Assembly (NCBI GenBank): GCA_023428425.1
Contig: JAEYYP010000365.1
Location: 1-9,333 of the forward strand
DNA: 9,333 bases
Reading direction: 5' to 3'
Origin: Pseudomonadota bacterium
GTDB taxonomy: Bacteria > Pseudomonadota > Alphaproteobacteria > Rhizobiales > Devosiaceae
The notes below the pieces were generated by a model. It worked only from the letters and a program-made list of their open reading frames with translations, was not told the DNA's origin and did no database searches. How positions within the stretch are numbered: the first letter of the stretch is position 1; each line of letters opens with the position of its first letter. Made by a program: the position numbers and the translations under genes. This document shows positions 1-6,700 of this stretch, piece by piece.

Positions 1-83
1 TGGGTAGCAACGCGCGGTTGCCCTTCACAACCCTGACATGGGACTCCCGTACACTGCCGTCAGTGGGACGGACGGGGCTCGTG

Positions 84-1109
84 ATGAGCAAGGTGCTGAT
101 CGTTACCGACGCGTGGCTGCCGCAGACCAATGGCGTCGTTCGTTGCCTCGAGGCTGTCGGCCGTGAACTCGTTCGCATTGGCCACGCGGTGAGCTACCTC
201 ACCCCGGAGGGGTTCTGGACCTTCCCGCTCCCGACCTACCCGGAGATTCGTCTCTCGATCGTAACGCCTTCCACGATTGCGGCCTGTATCGAGCGCGAGA
301 TGCCTGATCACATTCACATCGCGACCGAAGGTCCCCTGGGGCTCTTCGCCCGGCTGAACTGCATCGAGCGGGGGTTGGCCTTCACGTCGAGCTACCACAC
401 CCGGTTCCCCGAGTATGTCGCGGCGCGCGCACCGATCCCGGTGGAGTGGACCTATACCTTCCTGCGCTGGTTCCACGGCGCCGCCGCCGCAACCCTCGTG
501 CCGACTGCCTCTATGCGCGATGAGTTGCACAAGCGCGCCTTTACCAGTCTTCGCACGTGGACACGAGGCGTCGATCATGCGCGCTTCGCCCCGGGCGAGA
601 AGACCTGGTTCACCGGTCTTCCGGGGCCGCATCTGCTCTATGTGGGGCGCGTTTCGGTAGAGAAGAATGTCGAGGCATTCCTCGAACTCGAATTGCCGGG
701 CACGAAAATCGTTGTCGGCGACGGTCCGGCACGGCCCGAACTTGCGACGCGCTATCCGCAGGCAGTCTTTCTTGGGCTCAGGACGGGTGCGGAGCTGTCG
801 GCCATCTACCGCTCGGCGGACGTCTTTGTTTTTCCGTCCAGAACCGACACGTTCGGCAACGTTATGATCGAGGCGCTGGCGTCAGGACTCCCTGTCGCAG
901 CCTATCCAGTCACAGGGCCTCGCGATGTGCTCACCGACCCGGATTGCGGGGCGATGAACGAGGATCTGGGCACTGCGGTCACACAGGCGCTCAAGCTCGA
1001 TCGCGCCGCCGCACGCGCCCATGCGCTCGCCTACACCTGGGCGGCCTGCGCCGAAATCTTCCTCGATACGCTCGTGCCGGTCAGTCATCGCCTCGCGGCG
1101 GCAGCCTGA
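84..1109 (+). CDS. GT4-family (GT-B fold) glycosyltransferase, probable GDP-mannose-type alpha-mannosyltransferase
   Basis: This is a cytoplasmic or membrane-associated retaining glycosyltransferase that probably transfers mannose or a related sugar to a lipid or glycan acceptor. The N-terminus reads MSKVLIVTDAWLPQTNGVV, the usual first beta strand and glycine loop of the family (T15-V19). SSYHTRFPEY carries a candidate acceptor-side histidine (H105). LLYVGRVSVEKN holds the R189/K194 pair expected to bind the nucleotide diphosphate. DTFGNVMIE is the donor-site acidic motif in D-x7-E form (D255, E263); the TDTFGN variant is, from memory, typical of MgtA-like mannosyltransferases. At 341 residues it is slightly short for the family. 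I chose ATG 84 because the conserved N-terminus begins there. GTG at 81 is an alternative, and the frame stays open leftward almost to the window edge, where the translation does not look family-like. No strong ribosome binding site is visible. The precise donor and acceptor are inference. Confidence 0.85.
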   Translation: MSKVLIVTDAWLPQTNGVVRCLEAVGRELVRIGHAVSYLTPEGFWTFPLPTYPEIRLSIVTPSTIAACIEREMPDHIHIATEGPLGLFARLNCIERGLAFTSSYHTRFPEYVAARAPIPVEWTYTFLRWFHGAAAATLVPTASMRDELHKRAFTSLRTWTRGVDHARFAPGEKTWFTGLPGPHLLYVGRVSVEKNVEAFLELELPGTKIVVGDGPARPELATRYPQAVFLGLRTGAELSAIYRSADVFVFPSRTDTFGNVMIEALASGLPVAAYPVTGPRDVLTDPDCGAMNEDLGTAVTQALKLDRAAARAHALAYTWAACAEIFLDTLVPVSHRLAAAA

Positions 1110-1212
1110 ATTCTGCATCCCTGATGTGACCGAAGGCCAATTGATCTTTACGGCGGCCGCCTGCACTGTCCCTCGCGTTTCGCGGATTCTCCCGCGCGGA
1201 GCACATCCAGCC

Positions 1213-2439
1213 ATGTCGTCGGCCCCGCCAGTCGCCGCGCGCTTCTCCCCCGAGTTGCGCGCTGCGCTCTACCACTTCACCGTGTTCGGAACGAACGGGG
1301 TGATCTCGGTCTACTTCGGCGTCTGGCTGACCATGCGAGGCATCCTGCCGGGCGAGATCGGCATCATCAATGCCGCGCCCGTGCTGCTGATGCTGGCCGT
1401 GAACCAGATCGTCGGTCGCATTGCCGACCGCGCGAGCGACTGGCGCGGCGTCATCATCGTGCTCTCGCTGCTGGCCGGCCTGGTTCCGCTTGGGCTGTTC
1501 TTCGTCTCCGGCTTTTGGGGGATTCTCCTCATCTGGACGCTGTCGATCATGCCGGCGCAGGCGCTGGTACCGGTAACGGACGCGGCCACCCTCAGGATGA
1601 CGCAGCGACGCGGCACCAATTTCGCGACCGTCCGTGCCTGGGGCACCGTCGGTTTCATGCTTGCGGGCATTGCGTCCGGGCCGATCATCGGACTACTCGG
1701 CGATGCCGCCTTCGTGCCTCTCTTCGTCACGCTGGCGCTGTTGCGGGCCGGGCTTGCCTTCCAGTTGCCACGCTTCAAGGCTGAGCCCGCCAAGGGCGCC
1801 AGCGCGCACAAGCAGGGTGCCACGGCACTGCGGCAGGTGCTGAAGCCCTGGTTCGTACTAACCCTGCTGGGGCTGGGCGTCCTCTATTCCACTCATGGCG
1901 CCTTCGGTGCCTTCGCCGCGCTCGAGTGGCACAAGCAGGGTGTGCCGGAAGCGCTGATCGGGCCACTCATCGGAGTCATGGCCGCAGCCGAGGCGGCGAT
2001 GATGTTCTTCTGGAAGAAGCTCAACATCAAGCTTTCCGCTCGTCACATCATCATCTTCGCCTGCATCATTGCCGGCTTCCGCTGGACTGCACTCACCTTC
2101 GCACCGCCGCTGCCGGTGCTGTTCGGGCTGCAACTGCTGCACGCCGTCACTTTTGCCATGGGCTACCTGGGCGGCATCTACTTCATCGCCAACTGGACTT
2201 CGGAGCACATCGCAGCCGAGGCGCAGGGCTTCTCCTACGTGGTGCAGCAATCGATGTCTGTCATCGCGCTGCTGGGGATGGGCTGGGCCTACGGCGCGCT
2301 CGGGCATTGGGCGTGGGTGGCATTGGGCGCCTATTCGCTGGTCGGTGCGCTGCTGGTCTGGATTTCCCTTCGCATCCAGCCGCCTACCGTCCGTCCTGTC
2401 GAACCCGAAACCATTGCCGTCGCGGAACCCGCGCCCTAA
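1213..2439 (+). CDS. MFS transporter, HcaT/nucleoside-symporter-like (MFS_1_like), first of a tandem pair
   Basis: This is a 408-residue inner-membrane secondary transporter with about 12 hydrophobic segments, normal length for the superfamily. The loop after TM2 carries the MFS motif A variant GRIADR (residues 68-73). VRAWGTVGF (R141, W143, G144) in the middle of the N-terminal half, and HAVTFAMGYLG (H310) followed by NWTS (from residue 327) and an EAQGF stretch, resemble the 3-phenylpropionate permease HcaT and related LacY/NupG-like proteins. The substrate cannot be told from the sequence. ATG 1213 is chosen because the homology shared with the downstream paralogue starts just after it (RFSPELRA) and a GGAG lies at 1198-1201. 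The frame is open further upstream into the glycosyltransferase gene, but that extension is not membrane-protein-like. The 103-base gap behind the glycosyltransferase leaves room for a separate promoter. The gene is probably co-transcribed with the next transporter. Confidence 0.88.
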   Translation: MSSAPPVAARFSPELRAALYHFTVFGTNGVISVYFGVWLTMRGILPGEIGIINAAPVLLMLAVNQIVGRIADRASDWRGVIIVLSLLAGLVPLGLFFVSGFWGILLIWTLSIMPAQALVPVTDAATLRMTQRRGTNFATVRAWGTVGFMLAGIASGPIIGLLGDAAFVPLFVTLALLRAGLAFQLPRFKAEPAKGASAHKQGATALRQVLKPWFVLTLLGLGVLYSTHGAFGAFAALEWHKQGVPEALIGPLIGVMAAAEAAMMFFWKKLNIKLSARHIIIFACIIAGFRWTALTFAPPLPVLFGLQLLHAVTFAMGYLGGIYFIANWTSEHIAAEAQGFSYVVQQSMSVIALLGMGWAYGALGHWAWVALGAYSLVGALLVWISLRIQPPTVRPVEPETIAVAEPAP

Positions 2440-2449
2440 CGCCTGGCCT

Positions 2450-2453
2450 GGAG
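2450..2453 (+). promoter_or_regulatory. Ribosome binding site of the second MFS gene
   Basis: A GGAG lies six bases before ATG 2460, inside the 20-base gap after the preceding stop codon. It decides the start of the second transporter, whose frame is open for 178 codons further upstream inside the first transporter gene. Confidence 0.75.
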
Positions 2454-2459
2454 GCCACC

Positions 2460-3668
2460 ATGACCACCCTCGTCGCGGAACGCCGCGGCTCTTTCACGCC
2501 TGAACTCAGGGCCACCCTCTACTACTTCATCCAGTACATGTCCGGTGCGGTGGTCACCGTCTACGGCGGCATCTGGTTCGCGGGGCAGGGGTTGACCGCC
2601 AGCGAGATCGGCATCCTCAACGCACTGCCGGTGCTGATCATGCTGGTGCTCAACGTCGTGGTCGGCCGCATCGCGGACAAGGCCAGCGACTGGCGGACGG
2701 TGATCGTGATCGGCGGCGTGCTGGCCGGAGTGCTACCCCTCGCGTTGTTCTTCGTCTCGGGGTTCTGGGGCATCCTGATCGTCTGGACGCTGTTGTCGCT
2801 GCCCGCCGCGGCAGTCGGGCCGGTGATGGACGCAGCCACCATCCGCATGACGCGACGCAGGGGCACACAGTTCGGTCCAATCCGCGCCTGGGGCACGGTG
2901 GGCTACATGGTGATGCTGGTGGTCGTCGGCTTCGTCATCAACTGGCTGGGAGGCGGCATCTTCCTGCCGATGTTCGTCGGGTTGTCGCTGCTGCGAACGC
3001 TAGCCGCATTCCAGCTGCCGCGCTTCCGCGGACCCGACGGCCCGGAGACGCAGCCGCAGCAGGCGGGTGCGGCCAGCCGGCTGCGAGACGCGATGCAGCC
3101 CTTCTTCATCCTGCCGCTTATCGGCTTCTCGCTCGTGATCGCCACGCACAACATGCAGAACGCCTTCCAGGGACTGCTGTGGCAGGAGCAGGGGTTCTCG
3201 GCCGACATCATCGGGCCGCTGCTGGCGGTAGCGGCCATCGCCGAGGCGGCGCTGATGTTCACTTTCGGCCCGATCGCCCGGCGCTTCTCCGCTCGCACGC
3301 TGATCCTAGTCTCAGCCGCGGGCGCGGTCATCCGCTGGTTGCTGATGGCACTCGAACCGGGGATAGAGCTTCTGATTCCGCTGCAGTTCTTTCACGCGGT
3401 CACCTTTGCGCTCGGCTACATGGGGTGCATGCATTTCATCACCAACTGGACCAGCGACAGCATTGCCGCGGAGGCGCAGGGTTTCTTCGTCATGCTCCAG
3501 CAGTCGATGAACGTCATCACGCTTGCCGGCTTCGGGTGGCTGATCGGCCTGATCGGCTCGAAGGCCTGGTTTGTCGCTGCCCTGTTTGCACTCATTGGCG
3601 GCGTCATGATCCTCGCGTCTATCGTGCTCCACGCCCCGAAACGAGCTGGCGAACCCAAGCTGGGTTGA
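2460..3668 (+). CDS. MFS transporter, HcaT/nucleoside-symporter-like, second of a tandem pair
   Basis: This is a 402-residue inner-membrane transporter and an evident paralogue of the gene just upstream. By hand count about 38 of 68 aligned residues are identical over the first helices with no gap (from F-x-PELRA to ASDWR). It has the same landmarks: GRIADK (69-74), IRAWGTVGY (R142, W144), HAVTFALGYMG (H312), then NWTS (from 329), EAQGF and a QQSMNV stretch. Length and roughly 12 hydrophobic segments are normal for the superfamily. The start is fixed by the GGAG at 2450 and by similarity to the paralogue. It begins 20 bases after the upstream stop, so the two are likely one operon and arose by an old tandem duplication, since the DNA has diverged widely at synonymous sites. 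Whether the two act alone or have split substrates is unknown. A strong terminator follows ten bases after its stop. Confidence 0.88.
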   Translation: MTTLVAERRGSFTPELRATLYYFIQYMSGAVVTVYGGIWFAGQGLTASEIGILNALPVLIMLVLNVVVGRIADKASDWRTVIVIGGVLAGVLPLALFFVSGFWGILIVWTLLSLPAAAVGPVMDAATIRMTRRRGTQFGPIRAWGTVGYMVMLVVVGFVINWLGGGIFLPMFVGLSLLRTLAAFQLPRFRGPDGPETQPQQAGAASRLRDAMQPFFILPLIGFSLVIATHNMQNAFQGLLWQEQGFSADIIGPLLAVAAIAEAALMFTFGPIARRFSARTLILVSAAGAVIRWLLMALEPGIELLIPLQFFHAVTFALGYMGCMHFITNWTSDSIAAEAQGFFVMLQQSMNVITLAGFGWLIGLIGSKAWFVAALFALIGGVMILASIVLHAPKRAGEPKLG

Positions 3669-3677
3669 GCGCAAGCG

Positions 3678-3707
3678 AAAGCCCCGCGGTGTTACCCGCG
3701 GGGCTTT
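3678..3707. terminator. Bidirectional intrinsic terminator between convergent genes
   Basis: A perfect 12-bp inverted repeat, AAAGCCCCGCGG / CCGCGGGGCTTT, encloses the 6-base loop TGTTAC. It sits 9 bases after the second transporter's stop (+ strand) and 19 bases beyond the stop of the giant gene (- strand). The A-run and T-run in the arms give each strand a short U tract after a GC-rich stem, so one hairpin can end both transcripts. Confidence 0.85.
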
Positions 3708-3726
3708 GGAACTTGGTGCGTATCGG

Positions 3727-6700
3727 TCAGCCGAGGCGGCCGCTGGCATGGGCCAGCATGGTGTAGACCCGGCCACGATCGCTGAGCAGATACTCGCGGG
3801 TTTCCTCGACCGGGCTGGCGCCGGTTGCGGCCCGCTTCAGCAACTGCTCGAACTCGCTCATGTAAGTGGCTGCCGTCTTGGCGAAGTCGGCGTCGCGCTG
3901 GATGCGCTTGCGGACTTCGTCATAGGTGGCCTGTCCGGTGAGCGTGTAGATGCGGCGCGAGAACACCGCCTGTTCGCCCGACTGATACCGCTGCCAGGCC
4001 TCGGCAAGGGCTGCCTGGTCCATCGACCTGGCGATTTCCTCGGTCAGGGTCGAGAGGCCCTGCGGCTGCGCGGCGGGCGCCGGAGCGGACGCAGGCGCGG
4101 CGGGAGCAGCGGCTGGAGCCGTCGGGCCCGAAGCGTTGCGCAGGACGTCGCGCAACCAGCCGCCGCCTTCGGGCTTCTGCTCGGCCGGACGTGCGGCAGC
4201 AGCGGGAGCCGCGGCGGCCGGGCGCGGCGCCGGCACGTCCGGCATCGGCACGTAGCGCGACTGCGGAGCGGGCTGAGCCAAGGCCGCGGGAGCTTGGGCG
4301 ATAGGGGCCGGCCGGACCGGTTCTGGGCGCGATTCCACCTGGCGAGCCGGCTCCGGCCGGGACACGGGAGCCTCATCGCGGGCGATGGACTGGCGGGTGG
4401 GAGCAGCCGGGCGGCGCTCGCTCAGGTCATGCGTCTGCGGCTGGGCGCGGACGATGGCATTGAGTTCTGCCAGGGCTTCGATCTGCTCGGCGACCACGCG
4501 ACGCATCGCTGCGGCGCTCGACTTGGTCTCCTCGGGCAGCTCGATGACGCCGCGGGCCAGCTCGGAGCGGGTGGCTTCGAGCTCGGTGCCGACTTCCTTG
4601 GCGGTCTCGCGCATGGCGGCGGCGGTCTCGTTGAAGCGCTGGGTCGCGGCTTCGAGGGCCTGCTGCATCTCGAGGATCATGGTTGCCTGCGTCTGGCGCA
4701 GGGCATCGGCCGCCCGCTGGCTCTCGTTGCCGGCGGTGCTGGTGAACGAGCCAAGCTGGGTCGAGACGCGCAGCGAGGTGGATTCCAGCGCTTCTTCGAG
4801 CAGGTTGGTGCTCTTGCCGAGCACCGATTCCATCTGCTCGGTGGTCTTGCCCAGTGCAGTCTGCAAACGCTCCTGTGTGGCGGTGATCGCAGCTTCCATC
4901 TCGCCGGTCGAAGCGGTGAGCGCGCCGTGCATCTGCTCGGTGGTTGCGCTGAGGACGGAGCGGACCTGACCGGTGGTCGACACCAGCGCGGACTGCACCT
5001 GCTCCGCGGTCTGGTTCAGCACCCCCTGCACCTGATCGGTGGTGGTGCCGAGGGCGTCCTGGACGCGGCTGGTCGTCGAGTTGAGCACGTCCTCGAGCTG
5101 GTCCGTGGTCGCCGAGAGGGCAAACTGAACCTTCTCGGTGGTGGAGTTCAGCACGCCTTCGAGCTGGCCAGTGGTTTCAGCAAGGGCGGTCTGCACCTGG
5201 TCTGTAGTCGAGGTCAGCACGCTCTGCAGCTGGTTGGTCGTGTCGCTGAGCGCGTTGGTGATCGAGCCCGACGTCTGTTCCAGCGTCTCGGCCACGTTCG
5301 ACGTGGTCGACGCCAACAGCTGTTCCATCGACATCCGCGCGACGCCGAGGCGCTCCTCGGTTTCGTTGACGGTGTCGGCGATCGACTGAGCGAAGCCGCG
5401 CATGCGCATGTCGATCTCGTCGGCCCGCGAGGCAAAGCTGCCGGCGAGGGCATCCATCGCTGCCCGGCGCTCATCGAGCATGCCGAGAGTGAAGCTCGAG
5501 GTCGAGTTCAGGTTCTCGGCGGCCTTGTCGATCGACGCGGCCTCGGCGCCGAGGTTGCCGAGAATGGCGCCGAACTCCGTGACCATGGTCTGGATGGTGG
5601 TCTGCAGGGCGCCGACATGCGTCGTCACCATGCGGCCGGCTTCCTCGGTCGAGGAGATCGCGTCGCGCACGGTGGCCGAGTAGGTCGAGGTCTGCTGGGC
5701 TACCGAGGTCTCGAGGTTGGCGAGGTTGGCCGTGGAGGCGTCGAGCACCTTCTGCAGCAGCATGTTGGAGTCATTGAGCTTGCCCAGCGCCGCGGTCACG
5801 TCCGTGAGGATGCGCGACGTCGACTGGCTCATCAGGTCTTCGGCCGCCGAGGCGTTGCTGATCAGCGCCTGCTGCAAGACGTTGCCGTGGTTCTCGAGCG
5901 CCATCTGGAGCTGGGCCGAACGATCCGACACGAGGGTCGAGAACTCGTCGGTGCGTTCGGTCACCACGCGATTGATTTCGGCTACCTTGCCGCCGATTGC
6001 GTCGGCCGCAGCCACCGCCTTGATCGAGATCAGGTCGTCGATGTTACGCGAGGCGACGCCGATCTGCTCGAGGGCGTTGCGGACGGCAACGTCCATGCGG
6101 TCGGCAGTGGTGGTCACGTCGTCGGCGATGTTCTGCGTCGCGGCGACGATGCGGCGGGAGATGGTCTCCTCGATACGGTCGGCACCGGCCTCGAGATCGG
6201 TCATCGACTGGACGAGCGCGGTGTTGATCGCGGTGTTCAGCGACGCCAGGCGCTCGGCAGTGATATCGGCACGGGCAGTGATCGCTTCGGGCAAGGTGCC
6301 CAGGCGCTGATCGACCATGTCGGTGATCGCCTTGCGTGCGGAGTTCACGCCGGTTTCGATGATGTCGGCGGCGGCGCGGGCGCTGTCGCCAACGGTCGAC
6401 GAAGCCTGGTCGATGCGGCCCGTCACGCCGGACTCGGCATCGGCCATGCGGAGGATTGCGCTGTCGACGCCGCGGCTCAGTCCATCGCTGACCTCGGACA
6501 CCTTGGCCTGGATCAGCGTCGCGACCTGAGAGGCGCGCTCGCCCATCGAGTCCGCGACGTTGCGCAGCGAGGCATCGATCTTGTCGCGCGCTGCGGTGCC
6601 CTGAGCATCGATAGTGCGGGCGAGTTCGCTGGTCCGCTCGCCGATCGCCGCTGCGATGCCTACTGTGTGCGTGCCGAGGGTTTCGGCGAGCTGCTGCGTG

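Noticed and set aside
60..632. A 190-codon - strand frame opposite the glycosyltransferase
   Set aside because: It is antisense to a gene with clear family motifs, and its translation has no recognisable domain.
1141..1169. Possible promoter before the first transporter (TTGATC, 17 bases, CACTGT)
   Set aside because: The -35-like box and spacing are plausible but the -10 matches the consensus at only two positions, so I do not annotate it.
1926..2459. Upstream extension of the second transporter by 178 codons
   Set aside because: It lies inside the first transporter gene in another frame, is His/Arg/Ala-rich and not membrane-like. The GGAG before ATG 2460 and the paralogue alignment fix the start.
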